From Diphasiastrum complanatum (Eukaryota > Streptophyta > Lycopodiopsida > Lycopodiales > Lycopodiaceae), in NCBI GenBank assembly GCA_029204225.1, contig CM055095.1, forward strand, positions 63,832,136 to 63,896,135: 64,000 nucleotides of DNA. The letters are read 5' to 3'. Positions within the stretch are counted from its first letter, which is position 1. The number at the start of each line of letters is the position of its first letter. Below, piece by piece: positions 32,767 through 44,963 of this stretch. Made by a program: the position numbers and the translations under genes. Under the pieces are notes generated by a model that was not told where the DNA came from, did not search any database, and worked only from the letters and a program-made list of their open reading frames with translations.

Positions 32767-35067
32767 ATGTCATCCATGGGTGGTTATTTGTTGGAATCAA
32801 GTGAGAGACTCACTTCCACAAATTATTCCATTTTCAAAGTGAGGATGGAATCACTCCTAGTGATCCATGACCTCTTTGACATAGTTCTACAAGTTGAGGA
32901 AGAGCCTCAAGCTGCCCAACAACAAACCAAATACAATAAGAGAGCAAGATTAGCTCTACATTGCATAAAGTTGAATGTATGCAATGACCTCTTGAAGGAG
33001 GTGTCTTCTTGTGCCTCATCAAAAGAGTTTTGGGATTCATTAAAGAGTATCTATGAATCCAACAACACTTCAAGAATCCTCATGCTTAGGAATCAAGTCT
33101 TTCAAAGCATGAAAGGAAGTGGACAAGAGTATGTCCTTAGGATCAAATCTTTTAACAAGGAATTGAGTGCTATAGGAGAAAAGATCCAAGATCAAGAGCT
33201 AGTACAAATCATATTGAATGGCCTAGGTGATGAGTTCACCAACTTGGTCCAATCATTTGCTATTCAAGACACTCTTCTATCCATTGAAAAGTTGCATAAT
33301 GTTCTTGTGGTCGAGGAGAGTAGATTCCTACACCTCAAGACAAGAATGGGAGGCATGTCACTTAATGGAGGAGAGGAGAAAGCAAATTTTACATCCAAAG
33401 GCAAGAAGAAACAACATCCATTCAAGAAGAATCAAGGCAAGGAGGCCGAGATGAAGAATGGAGGATCAACTTCCAAAGGCAAAGTGAAGAACAAGGCAAA
33501 GCTCAAGTGTTTCTTTTGTGGGAAGAAAGGACACTTTGCCTCAGAATGTTACTTGAAGAAGAATCAACAAGCAAATGGAGATCAAGGGAACAATGCTCAA
33601 GAGGAAGAAGATGAGGATGGAGTCAACACATCCTTAATGGTTGCATCTACACCAACTTCAAATCAAGACACATGGTGGATAGATAGTGGGGCTAGTTTCC
33701 ACATGTCTTTTAGCAAGCATTATTTTTCTACTCTTCTCTCTTGTAATGACTCTAAGAAGTCAATATACACTGCTAGTGATCAAGAATGCAAGATATATGG
33801 TATAGGATCTATTCATCTTTGCTTAGGCACATCTAAAAGGATAGATCTAGATAATGTTTTGTATGTTCCTACCATTTCAAGAAACTTGCTTAGTGTAGGA
33901 CAATTAATGGACAATGGACTAGATGTACATTTCAAGAATGGAGTTTGCTCCGTCTTGAAAAATGAGAAGTGCATAGCTAGTGGCATTAAGCAAGGTATAC
34001 TTTTCAAGTTGGATGCTAATGTTGCAAATGAAAGTGTGAACTTGGCTAGGGAGGAGCTATCTCAAGTGGAGCTTTGGCACAAGAGATTAGGCCATCCTAA
34101 TCTTCAATCCATGGAGTCAATGGCAAGCAAGGAACTAGCTCTCGGCCTACCAAAAGCTTTCAAAAAGTGTGGAAAGATGTGTGAGGCATGTGGCCTTACA
34201 AAGTCACACAAATCTTCTTACAAGATATCTTCATCAAGATCTCCCTCTCCCTTGGATCTCATACATTCTGATGTACATAGTTTTTCACATGCAAGTAATG
34301 GAGGTGCCTTGATGTATGTAACATTTATAGATGATTGTACTAGATTCACATGGATTGAGTTACTATCAAAGAAAAGTCTTGTATATGAAGCTTTCATTAA
34401 GTTCAAGTCTCTAGTTGAGAAGCAACTTAGTACTTCCATCAAGGCACTAAGATGTGATAATGGAGGAGAGTACACCTCCAATAAAATGAAAGGCTTTTGT
34501 GAGATCAATGGCATTAAATTGCAATACACTTGTTCCTACACCCCCCAACAAAATGGGGTGGCCGAGAGGAAAAATGGGAGTGTATGTGAATGTGCAAAGT
34601 CTTTAAGACTTGATGCATCACTTCCCATCTCATTTTGGGGAGAAGCTATAACTTGTGCTAATTACTTGTGTAATAGACTTCCTAGTAGTGCTATTGATGG
34701 GATCTCACCATATCAAGCTTTGTTTGGTAAGAAACCCAATGTAAAAGATTTTAAAATCTTTGGATGTATTTGTTATGTCCACATCCCTTTGGAGACAAAA
34801 AGGAAGGAAGATGCTACCTCCTTCAAAGAGATTTTTGTTAGCTATGGAGAAAATAACAAGGGCTATAGGATATATGATCCTATATCCAAGAAAGTAAAGG
34901 TAAGCAAGGATGTACTTTTTGATGAGTCACAATTTTCTAAAAGCTTGTCTAATGGATCTAACCCATTGTGCATTGAAGATCTTGACAAACCTGAGCAACA
35001 AGATGCAAGGCCGAGCCCGCAAGGCTCACCTATGTGGACAAGGGAAAGCAAAAGGAAGCCTTCTTAG
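32767..35067 (+). CDS. Copia Gag-protease-integrase polyprotein (element A)
   Basis: A 766-codon frame starts at ATG 32767, 573 bases after the LTR. Gag covers about residues 1-260 and ends in an intact zinc knuckle CFFCGKKGHFASEC (248-261). The protease has WWIDSGAS with Asp306. The HHCC zinc region starts LWHKRLGHPN. The integrase core keeps D502 (HSDVH), D564 (CDNGGEY) and E600 (NGVAERKN), a D-D-35-E spacing. This is the best preserved retroelement protein in the window: Gag packages RNA, protease matures the polyprotein and integrase inserts the DNA. Copia elements normally read through into RT in the same frame; here a frameshift near 35030 ends it. The frame is otherwise clean, so the copy is younger than its neighbours. 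Confidence 0.92.
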   Translation: MSSMGGYLLESSERLTSTNYSIFKVRMESLLVIHDLFDIVLQVEEEPQAAQQQTKYNKRARLALHCIKLNVCNDLLKEVSSCASSKEFWDSLKSIYESNNTSRILMLRNQVFQSMKGSGQEYVLRIKSFNKELSAIGEKIQDQELVQIILNGLGDEFTNLVQSFAIQDTLLSIEKLHNVLVVEESRFLHLKTRMGGMSLNGGEEKANFTSKGKKKQHPFKKNQGKEAEMKNGGSTSKGKVKNKAKLKCFFCGKKGHFASECYLKKNQQANGDQGNNAQEEEDEDGVNTSLMVASTPTSNQDTWWIDSGASFHMSFSKHYFSTLLSCNDSKKSIYTASDQECKIYGIGSIHLCLGTSKRIDLDNVLYVPTISRNLLSVGQLMDNGLDVHFKNGVCSVLKNEKCIASGIKQGILFKLDANVANESVNLAREELSQVELWHKRLGHPNLQSMESMASKELALGLPKAFKKCGKMCEACGLTKSHKSSYKISSSRSPSPLDLIHSDVHSFSHASNGGALMYVTFIDDCTRFTWIELLSKKSLVYEAFIKFKSLVEKQLSTSIKALRCDNGGEYTSNKMKGFCEINGIKLQYTCSYTPQQNGVAERKNGSVCECAKSLRLDASLPISFWGEAITCANYLCNRLPSSAIDGISPYQALFGKKPNVKDFKIFGCICYVHIPLETKRKEDATSFKEIFVSYGENNKGYRIYDPISKKVKVSKDVLFDESQFSKSLSNGSNPLCIEDLDKPEQQDARPSPQGSPMWTRESKRKPS

Positions 35068-36050
35068 TTACATTGCTTGAAGAACCATCATCTTTTGAAG
35101 AAGCATATAGATCTAAAGTTTGGAGAGATGGAATGCAAGTAGAGTATGATGCATTAGAAGAAAGTCATACTTGGAATCTTGTAAATCTTCCAAGAGGGAA
35201 GAAGCCACTTGCATGTAAGTGGATTTATAGAATAAAGTACAATAAAGATGGATCTATTAGTAAGTACAAGGCTAGGCTTGTTGCTAAAGGATTTTTTTCA
35301 AGTAAAAGGATTGGATTATGAAGAAACATTTGCACCTATAGCTAAGCCTGTAACTATAAGATTAATCATTTGCATTGCTACTTTGTTCAAGTGGGATCTC
35401 TACCAAATGGATGTGACAAATGCTTTCTTGAATGGCTTCTTAGAAGAGAAAATCTACATGATACAACCCAAGGGCTTCATCAATGGTGAGGAGCAAAAAG
35501 TGTGCTACTTAAGGAAGAGCTTATATGGCTTGAATCAAGCACCTAGAGCTTGCTACTCTAGGTTGCATGATTTTCTCTATTCCCTTGGCTTTGTACTAAG
35601 TGCTTATGAACATTCTTTATATTTCAAATGTAATGAAGGAAAGATCATCATTTTGGTGCTTTATGTTGATGACATCATTATGACAAAAAATGATGATAAA
35701 GGCATAGGCAAAGTAAAAGTTGATTTATCTAGTGAGTTCAAGATGGTAGATCTAGGCTTCCTAAAGTTTATACTTGGGATAGAAGTGTCTAGAAGTAGCA
35801 ATTGTACTTTCATAAGTCAATCTAAGTATGCTACTTTCATTCTTGAAAAGTTTGGTATGAAAGATTGTAAGGGGATTGACACCCCTATGGAGCATGTTGT
35901 GAAAGCAACTAATGAAGGTGATGAAGCATCCTTTGAGGACATGACCCTCTTTAGGAAGCTTATAGGCTCCCTAATCTATTTAGCCATCACTAGACCTGAC
36001 TTAAGTTTTTGTGTAAGCAAGTTGAGTCAAAGTATGCAAGCTCCTTTATT
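35034..36050 (+). pseudogene. Copia RT (element A), 3' end lost
   Basis: RT starts in a shifted frame (WRDGMQVEYDALEESHTW). It shifts again at a run of seven Ts (about 35290), where one T too many moves KGFFQVKG out of phase, and then runs open from 35300. It has MDVTNAFLNG, SLYGLNQAPRA and the intact catalytic box YVDD at 35662-35673, followed by the ITRPDLSFCVSKLSQ block. At about 36050 the sequence changes abruptly to an unrelated Gypsy fragment; the RNase H that should follow is found inverted at 50109-50745. Confidence 0.9.
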
Positions 36051-36260
36051 CAATAGGCAAAATAGGATGCATACCATAAGTAAAAAAATATGGTGTCTGC
36101 TTCGTCGTGATTTTTATGTGTTGCGATAAGCCTAGAGAACTGATGGTAGTTTCTGATCCCAATCTGTTGCATGTGCAATAGTAATTTTGTTCAGGATCTT
36201 ACATAAACTTTCCATTAGCTCTCTTTGTCAACCCGTTTGCTTTTGGATTATACAGTGTAG
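36051..36260 (-). pseudogene. Gypsy integrase fragment at an inversion breakpoint
   Basis: Read on the minus strand from about 36260: LCKILNKITIAHATDWDQK, then LPSVL, a stop, AYRNT, a frameshift, and TPYFFTYGMHPILPIE. This matches the C-terminal side of the Ty3/Gypsy integrase core (DWDQKLP..LWAYR, TP..L.YG...LPIE). It ends exactly where element A begins. Confidence 0.75.
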
Positions 36261-37150
36261 TTTTTCTGTGTTTAATCAGGAATTCGTCTCGTTTCGAGTG
36301 GTTGTGTTACAAAGCCTGCTTGATCCAACTCGAACAAAAATAATTCGAGTGTCGCAAAAAGTTTCGCGAATTGTTCGTGATTTAATTTTATCAGTTTGTC
36401 GCAGTTGTTTTGGCTAGAATTTTGCATTTTTCTGAGTGCATTTTTTCTGTCATTTTAGCATCATTCTACGATACTTATACTCAAGCATTTAACAAATACT
36501 TACAAAGTGAAGAGATTCTATTAAGGTACATTGTCAATGTCTTCCAAATAAACTAGAATTAATTGGCCTAGTCCTTTCTTCTATTGTCGATAAATTAACA
36601 AAGCATTCTTTTTTAGACTCATACTACAACTATGAAATTTTACCAAGTAAACAAAAAGAAAGTGTTTAAAATATCTTATGCTAGATTTTTTCTTGATAGG
36701 CTATAATGCAAGTTATTGAAAGTGTAATGCTATATATCCAAAGGTGTTGGTATCATGCCCATTGTAAACTTCATACCTTTGTCTAGAAAACTTTGGTATC
36801 TCCCAAGGTATTCGAGACTGTTAAAAGCTACTACTAAATCAATTTTCAATGCATGCTCAAATCAATTCTGCTATGAATACAAGATATCTAGGAGCCTTAT
36901 GTTTAAATTTGGATCCCCCTCCCCCCCAGACTATTATCCTTGGCACCATATATCTCAAGTGTTCTATGATACTAAAGCGAGCAATCATCAAAGCAACAAA
37001 ATAAAATTCTATGTTTGGCTATTAACTACAAGTATTTTAACATATTGACTCTTATTCACATCTATTTTTGTAATGAAATTCTTTCCATTCACATGTAGAT
37101 GTTTGTGAAAGAGATAAATCATATACTTTTTTTTTCCTTCTATTGAGACA
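36261..37150. other. No gene seen
   Basis: Contains TTCGCGAATTGTTCGTGA near 36362, reminiscent of the B LTR, but no continuous similarity. Otherwise AT-rich with short frames only. Confidence 0.3.
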
Positions 37151-37839
37151 TGTGAAAAATAGCCTATTTTGGCAAATCTAGCCATGTAGAACTTTGTAAA
37201 TATTGTGTATAATTGGGTTCCACACATGGAAGGCCAACATGCCACATGTCAACCCACTCCTAATGTAGGTTAGGTCAAGTCAAGAGAGTTGGTCATGTCT
37301 ATTTGGTGGTCATCCCTACTTTATAGGACCTACACCTAAGTTTAAGGTGAAAATTTGACCAACTAGCTGCCTACCGAGCATAACTTTAGGATCTAGGCTA
37401 GGGTTTCATTTTCGAACAAGAAGAGTGAGTTAACTTCCTTATTACATGCTGGAAATCCACCTAAGTTCAAGAAGGAAGTCAAATTTGCTATGTATTCCAA
37501 GCTCCCATAGTGAGAAGATAGAATATTTTTGGAGCTCGTTGGCAATCTCAAGCTAGTTCACCATGTACATTGAGTTTTTGTGATCCAAATGAAACCAAAT
37601 CAATTTCTACTTGTTTCTCAGATTGAAGGCCATACTAAAGCCTGTAGTACACATGTGTGGGCTCAAATTTCAATGTTGATCAATGCTTTTGATTGTTAAT
37701 GCTTGTTGTTTGTCAAATTGCCAATCTAGATCAACTTTTTTGTGTCTAGTTTTTTTGATAGATTGTTAAGCAAGCATCCAATCACTCTTGTGGATCTTTT
37801 GTAGATCAATTTATGGTCCTAAAGTACAGTACTTTCACA
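37151..37839 (+). mobile_element. 5' LTR of Copia element G
   Basis: Starts TGTGAAAAATAG and ends CTTTCACA (689 bp), with the primer site TGGTATCAAAGACAAG directly after it at 37840. It matches the solo LTR at 681-1381 over its whole length. The base before it gives AGACA as the expected target duplication; the partner at the 3' end was not found. Confidence 0.88.
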
Positions 37840-38643
37840 TGGTATCAAAGACAAGTACAAGAGCATAAGCCATTGATCTAATGCAAATCCATTTTTAGCA
37901 AGTTTCGGTGCTAAGAACTAGTATTGAGAGGGCAAGCTAGAATCTTGATTTTGGTGAGGAGATTTGATCCCAAACTTGGTAGGGGTCCAAATCCATACTG
38001 TCCACATGTGTGGGCACCTCTGAACCTGCATTTAATGCATGGTATTCATTTGACCCAAAGAAATTCAATTTGTGAGCTTTTGATGTAATTTTTGGTGGAA
38101 ATCTTAGGATAAGCTACCAAGATTGAGTGCCATTGATTAGATTTGACTTAGGGTCATGAGATTTAATTACTCTAGGACGAAATCAGGTCCTCTAAACTTG
38201 TTTTACAGGTCTTGAAAGTACATCAAAAAGTGTGAGGGAGATTTAGTCATGTTATTGTCCAAAAATAGCCAAAATTGGCAAGATTTGATTGTAAGTAGAT
38301 TTCACATCATCTTATCTTTATTCCAACTTTGTGAGAGAGTGCTAGAACTGAGATTATAAGTCCATTTTTTGGATTAGAAATCTAATTTGAGTGAAACACT
38401 ACAAAAGAGAGACCTTAGTGAGTTTCTAGAGACAATCAAATCCATTTCTTGGCAAGATTTGTTTGAAAGTAGTTTTCACTTCATCTTATCTTCATTCCAG
38501 CTTTGTGAGGGAGTGATAAAACCGTGATTATAAGTCCATTTGTTGGATTAGAAATCAAATTTGAGTGAAACACTGCAAGTGTGACACCTTTGTGAGTTTC
38601 AAGTCAATTAAATCTATTTCTTGTTTGTAGAAGTCACTAGTAA

Positions 38644-39594
38644 GATGGGATCTGCTGGAGCATACCTTCAGAAGCTAGTGAGAGATTGAATTCTACAAGT
38701 TATGCTATTTGGAAGGTTAGTATGGAGTCACTTTTGGTGCTCCAAGACCTTTATGAGTTTCTGATTGAAGATGAAAATGAACCTCTGGGTGCACATGAGT
38801 TAGCTAGATACAAGAAGAGATCTAGGCTTGCACTTCATTGTGTGAAGATGAATGTGAGAAATGATTTGTTGAGAGAAGTATCAGCATGTAATAGTGCTAA
38901 AGAGGCTTGGGAGTCTTTAAAATCAATCTATGAATCTAGTAACACTTCAAGAGAACTCATGCTTAGAAATCAGATTTTGCAAAGCATGAGGAAAAGTGAG
39001 GAGAGTGCACAGGATTGTGTACTCAGAATCAAGTCTCTAAATAGGGCATTGGTTTCCATTGGAGAGAAGATTTATGATGGAGAGCTTGTACAAATTGTCC
39101 TTAATGGTCTAGGAGATGACTTTGCAAATTTGGTCCAAAGTTTTGCCATCCAAGACACTTTGCCAACTATATAAGAACTTCACAGTGTATTAGTGGCTGA
39201 AGAGTGTAGGATGCTCCACACCAAGGCAAGAATGAGCTCATTGTCTTTGCAGGATGGAGATGAGAAAGCCAATTTCTCATTCAAGGTCAAAAAGAAGACC
39301 AATGGAAAGAAGAAGCATCCCAAGGAAGCCAAAGAAGAGGATGATGCATCAAGCTCAAAGGATCATGGTTTAGATGTTCACTTCAAGCATGGAGTTTGTT
39401 CCATCATGAAGAATGATATTTGCATAGAAAATGGTGTTAAACAAGGTAGTTTGTTTAAGTTGGATGCTAAAATTGCTATGGCAAAAGAGGAAATCATTTA
39501 CTCAAATGTACACTCTTTTTCTCATGTACCTAGTATTACTAAGTTCCATAGCACCACACGTATCATGCTTGCTGCTTCTTGTGACATCCTGTAA
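38644..39594 (+). pseudogene. Copia gag with internal deletions (element G)
   Basis: Gag starts MGSAGAYL at 38644. It loses frame within 10 codons and continues from about 38669 (LNSTSYAIWKVSMESLL) to a TAA at 39172-39174, then on to 39594. The zinc knuckle, protease and HHCC region are missing: after KEEDDASSSK the frame jumps to DHGLDVHFKHGVCSIMKND, which belongs just before the integrase, and then to YSNVHSFSHV from the start of the integrase core (IHSDVHSF in element A). Two separate in-frame deletions therefore fuse three distant parts. Confidence 0.85.
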
Positions 39595-41849
39595 CATGAT
39601 CTATAAATCTGCTCTCAAAGATCTTGAGAGTTATGTCTCATCAACCTTGATCTTACTGAGAGAAAATGGCTTCACATGACTTTGACTAGGCTTCCTTGAT
39701 CTCACTCCAAAAGGCCACAAACCATCTAGGTTCAAGCATCCAATTCCAAGCCTACATACCTGCAAATATAGCCAATTCATAAAGCCTCAAAGAGATGGCT
39801 TACCAATGCTCCTGATGGTAGATATCACTCCATCAATGTCAAACCCCTGCTGCATTGTCGACCATGCACACATCTCATGCACACCATGAACTCCATGCCA
39901 CTGCAACAATATGCCTCCAGTAGATCATAGAGATTACTCTCTCTACATCTTTGCCCCTTGACAATACCATCATCAATTCTCACCTTGAGATGTTGCTCCA
40001 AGTGTCCCTGACCTTGGTAGGTTCTAACTTCTGAAAAGTTGAACTAGAAGCCCCATGCCATTCTACCATATTCACTGGCATAACATGGCATAATGCATGG
40101 ATCTCACTTGTGATTGGTTTCCCTCTCTCAATTCTTGCCAATTAAGAGTTTCATGATGCCTCATTGCAACTTGATCGCATTTACTAGCTTTCTCCAATGC
40201 AATTCTATCCTTTCCGCTCTCCCTCACAATATACTATGCTTAGGCTCTTCAAAACTACTTGAGAACTACTTTAGAGCTCCTTGGATATAGGCATACACTT
40301 TTTTCCTAGCCTGCCCCGCAGACTTTCAGCCAAAAATTGGGTTTAATTTGGCACACAAGTCACCAAATAGCAAAAACGGTACCTCATTGGGTCACTTATT
40401 CCCCACTCCATTGAATGGTGCCAAGAACATGTCAAAATGTGTTTCTCCCTTGACAATGTCGTCACTCAGTCTGTCAGCTTCACACACGCTTTTACAGGCT
40501 CCAATTTGGTCCTTATTTGGCCCCAAAAGCCCTCCTTTAGCCAAAGTTATCCACTTCCAAAGTGGCTTTAAAAAACTAGTTCAAAAAATGAATTGTTTCT
40601 TCCTTATGAAGAAATCATGCCCTTCAAACCCAAATTCACCAGTTAGGCCCTTTCATTGAATCTCAATATGAAATTTTTTGATGAAGTTGAAGTTCCTTGT
40701 GCACTTCGGGTCCCATCAAGCCCCTTTCACAAGTCATCCAATGGCTCTTCGTCATCTGACAACTCTTATCGAAAGCGATTTCCACCGTTGATCAAGGTGG
40801 GTCCAAATCCGAAGGTCTAGCCTTCTCCAACACGTCCATGGCTCCTCTTGCAACTGTTAGGCACTTCAAAGCACTAAGTGCACACTTCAGTTGGCTGCCC
40901 AAGGACTGCCACAAGTTCTTTCTCCTTCTCCTTCCTCTCTCACCTTGTAGCTATGGTTGACAAGGGTTTTGGATGCCACCTTCAGATTGTTCCAACATTC
41001 TGATGACACCGCGGCTGCCTACGGCCTCCTGGACTTACTTCCATTACTATAGGATGCCCACCATTATGGCTTTATAGCTTTGCTTCAATGAAGTCAATAA
41101 TAAGAGATCCATCCAAAGATCTGAAGAAAATTTGCACCCAGCTACCAATCAATGAATCTAATGTGATATTGATGGAAGGAGTTGGTGCAAAATCCATGAA
41201 TATTCTTGCATTAGAGGATGTCATCAATCCTATCAACAAGGAAAACATGTTAACTTGGAAACTGAATTCAAAACTGTTAAATTCCTTGTGTACAGATGAC
41301 CAAAAAGATCCCTACACTACATGGGATTTGATGAATCCGAATGTGGGATGCATGGCTCTAATAACTGCTCTGGAGCTAGAAATGGATACCACTAGCCTAC
41401 ATCAAGGAGCAATGCATAAGGCTATAGCACTGGATGCAGGGACAAAAAAAGACGCATCTGGAATTGGATAGCCCATCAATCAAGGAAGATACTGAGGAAG
41501 AAGACTTTCGAATGTTTGTTGCTTGGATTCTGTCAACCCATGCAGAACTAATGCAACTTGAGGCTTTTCTTGTGTTTCATCAATCTCTTCTTCAATGATC
41601 TTATCAAATCTATGGGATCAGTTGTAGATCAAAGGTTCTTTATGAAGAATTCTCTCTGCAACCTTGTTCTACACTAATAAGCTGAGGTAGCAAAATCTGA
41701 TGGTAGATGGCTACTGACAAGAATAATACAAGAAAAAATGTTTCTTACTCAAGCTGGCCAAATATCTTCGACTACCACCAAAGGATTCATGAAGCATGGC
41801 ACTCAACAAAAGAGCTACATGGTCTTCATTTTTTAGGGCAAAAATGCTT
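39595..41849. other. No recognised gene; one 127-codon frame
   Basis: The only frame of note is 41088-41471 plus (127 codons, starting MKSIIRDPSKDLKKICTQ), of coding-like composition but without a motif I know. It lies upstream of the polypurine tract and LTR at 41850, so it may be part of a non-autonomous element. Its context suggests no host function. Confidence 0.3.
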
Positions 41850-42421
41850 AAACTAGGGGGAGTGTCATGTGCTGCATGTAATTAGCCCATGAGCTTACCA
41901 ATGAATGGCCAAATATGGCCATGGAGCTAAAGTAGACTAGAGTTAGTCATTAGGACAGTTAATAGGGTGGCTCGAACAACCTCGCTCTATTTGTGAATAG
42001 AGGACTTGTAATAATGGTTGTAAGGCCCAAATTAGCCAAATAAGGCCAAACTTATAGTAGAGACACAAATGACCACTACAAATAGCTGAGGTCGTGCTAA
42101 ATTTAGGCTATTTTTCATTTTGTAATTTTGAGTTTTAAGAGATCTTGGAGCTTCTCTTGGAGAGCTTTCTTGATGAAGCAAGTGGTTCATGTGCCTAAAA
42201 TCACATGAGAGCTATGATCATGCTCTAGAATTAGGCCCTATCCTTTGAATGATCAATAATCATGAATAATGATATCTTACTTTGCTTATTTTGGTGAAGC
42301 TTTGCTACGTTTGTCTAGTTTCTTAATTTCTTGAGTATTTTCTTGATTTCTTGCATTTCCATCATTAATTTGATGTTAATGAATGGATTAGATGTTTGAA
42401 TGCTAATTTTGGCAAATGACA
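41850..42421 (+). mobile_element. Polypurine tract and 3' LTR (family K)
   Basis: A purine tract AAACTAGGGGGAG (41850-41862) precedes an LTR from TGTCATGTGC (41863) to AAATGACA (42421). The ends form a perfect 6-bp inverted repeat TGTCAT/ATGACA, which supports both borders (559 bp). The next bases, TCAGA, would be its target duplication. The matching 5' LTR was not found, and the family is unknown. Confidence 0.65.
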
Positions 42422-42901
42422 TCAGAAGAATAATTTGTCGCGAACAGCTAGACAAATTATTAGTCGCGAATGATTCGTGAAGAACTAGACTGAGCTCAAC
42501 TGATAATCAATCGCGAATTAGTCGTGAAAGACAAGACTAAATATTAGTCACCAACAGCTAGACTAATAATAATTTGCTAAGAACAGTAACCAGATTGAGC
42601 AATAAAAGAATCAGAGAGAATGTAGAAAAGCATAGCAAAATTGACACAAATTTGAACGTAGAACAAAACAGAGCTGTTATTAAATTAAGTATAGCAAAAT
42701 ATACATGTCAATAATGCTGTGGAGCACAAGACAATAGCGGACGAAACCGCGTGCTCTACAAAGCTAATTCAATTTGTAAAGGAATGAACCTGTTACTGAT
42801 AATAGAAAATAATCAATGCACAAGGCATCTACTTCTATCTCTGATAAGTTTTTGATGCTATTATTTTCACACACACCACAGAATACACAAATGGTATTCA
42901 A
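42422..42901 (+). repeat. Left arm of a 0.48-kb inverted repeat
   Basis: Matches the reverse complement of 44778-45261 over its full length with scattered differences. Both contain GTCGCGAA-type words, a GAGCACAAGACAATAG block and a GATGCTATTATTTTCACACACACCACAG block. The left edge coincides with the end of the family K LTR, and the right edge with the start of a Copia RT fragment. Confidence 0.9.
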
Positions 42902-44135
42902 TATGCGAGGATTCACTCAGATTCCCAACATCGACTACAACGAGACTTTTAGTCCAGTAGTCAAACATTCGTCGATCCAAATGCTCCTGTCTTATGCTGC
43001 AACTGCCGACCTCGAGGTACATCAACTTGATGTACAAACAACTTATCTGAATGGAGTTACACAGGAAGACATCTACATGATCCAGCCCGAAGGATACGTT
43101 CTGAAAGGTATGAAGAATCATGTCTATAAACTCCACAAAGTACTTTACGGCTTGAAACAGTATGCTAGAGCTTGGTTTCAAAGGATCATCACATTTCTCA
43201 TCGAACAAGGATTCAAACCAAGCATTGCTGATTGCAATGTCTATTCCAAGTCAGTGTAGCAATCCTTCATTATCATCACCTGATACGTGGATGATACGTT
43301 GCTCTTCAGCAACAATACCAATTTGGTCAAGGATTCTAAGCAGATGCTATTTTCAAAGTTCAACATGACTGATCTAGATGAAGTTCACTTCTATCTGGGC
43401 ATTCAAATCCACAGAGACAGAGCAAGACGACTGATTTACGTCAGTCAACAAAGGTATCTTCACAATGTTCTTAACAGATACAATCTAATGAATTGTAAAT
43501 CAGCTCACTCACCGATGGATCCAGGTCTGTATTTGTTAAAGGACCAATGTCCCCAGACTAAGCCAGAAGAGGAGCAAATGAGAGAGTATCTTTATCGATC
43601 GATACTTGGACCTCTCATGTACGCAATGGTCTGTACAAGACCAAATATCTCTTTTGCAGTAAGCTCACTTAGCCAATATATGGCTAATCCTAGCATTACC
43701 AATTGGAAGGCTCTCATAAGAGTCATGAGGTATATTCGAGCTACAATGGACCAGTGCATCTGCTATGGAGATGTCAACAATGATAATCTTCATCAGCTTA
43801 GTGGATATTCTGATGCAAGTTGGGGAGGAGGTGTAGACAATTGTAAGTCCACATATGGATTTACATTCTTCTTCAACGGGTCCTATTTCATGGAACATTT
43901 GTAAAACGACCTCTATCCCACTTTCTTCTATAGAAGCAGAATACATTGTTGCTTCTCAATCTATTAAGGAAGCATTTTGGTTGAGAAATTTACTGTTAGA
44001 CATTGATTTGTATCAGTACAACCACAATTTTATTCTGTGATAATCAGAGTGCTATTGCCTTATCGGCCAACCCTAGATTTCACTCTAGGAGTAAGCACAT
44101 TGAAATCAGATATCACTACATCAAGATAAGGTTCT
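42902..44135 (+). pseudogene. Copia RT and RNase H (family E2)
   Basis: RT starts abruptly at MRGFTQIPNIDYNETFSPVV. It contains VHQLDVQTTYLNG and LYGLKQYARAWF, then a TAG (43257) and a TGA (43281) just before YVDDTLLF. CTRPNISFAVSSLSQYM and the RNase H part (GYSDASWGG) continue to 43904, where a one-base shift moves reading to GPISWNICKTTS and on through DNQSAIALS to about 44135. A purine tract and LTR follow at 44276. Everything before the RT is absent. Confidence 0.88.
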
Positions 44136-44275
44136 CAACAAGGAGGTGAGCTTAACGTACTGCAGAATGCAGGACATGGTTGCAGATATATTTGTGGAAG
44201 GCATTAAGTGTTAATGCACACAACAAATTTTGTGCATTGCTTAGTTTGAAGATCAAGGCATTCACGGATCCAGAT

Positions 44276-44582
44276 TAAGGGGGGTGTTGGATTTATCTCC
44301 TCTACTCTCCTAAATCCTATTTTAATCAGTTTCCATTCATGCTGCATGTTTACTCATGTTGTCGCACAGTCTGCATATTTACATATAAAATAAGATAGGC
44401 AAAAAACTCGACTGTCTACATAAATACAAGTAAATTTCCATAGGTGAAAAAGGTGAAAAACGCAACACTATACCTCTACACGTGATTTATGACAGGCAAA
44501 AAAGACGACACTGCCTTACAAAATGCCAAAGGTGCCCTAGAAAAACCGAAGGCACCCTGTAAATCAAATCCTAAGGCATTTG
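44276..44582 (+). mobile_element. Polypurine tract and 3' LTR start (family E2)
   Basis: AAGGGGGG ends at 44284 and the LTR starts TGTTGGATTTATC at 44285. The 40 bases before it match the inverted copy near 26453. The right end is not resolved; it must lie before the minus-strand frame that ends at 44583. Confidence 0.6.
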
Positions 44583-44963
44583 TCAGAGTGTCGCATTTTT
44601 TGCATCCTCACCAATGTTCATTTCAGCAAAGGATGGCATCACGGCCTTCTCACGCTCATCCCATGTAACTGTGTTAATATATTTGACAATGACAGCAGCC
44701 ACCCATGATCTCCTACAGACAACACATCCACTTTAAACTTTCTTCATCTGCACACCTATAAAATTGTGTATATATTTTGAATACCATTTGCGTATCTGTG
44801 GTGTGTGTGAAAATAATAGCATCATAAACTTATCAGAGATAGACGAAGTAGATGCCTTGCGCATTGATTCTTTTGTATTGTCAGTAACAGGTCCATTCCC
44901 TTTACAGATTGAATTAGCTTTGTAGAGCCACACGGTTTCATCCACTATTGTCTTGTGCTCCAC
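44583..44963 (-). pseudogene. Unrecognised frame inside the right inverted arm
   Basis: From ATG 44963 a frame encodes MEHKTIVDETVWLYKANS and further residues to a TAA at 44733. The same phase then stays open through GCVVCRRSWVAAVIVKYI and WDEREKAVMPSF to a TGA at 44583 (127 codons with the stop). The left arm carries a diverged copy of its first part. I do not recognise the protein. A captured host fragment and an unfamiliar retroelement protein are both possible. Confidence 0.3.
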
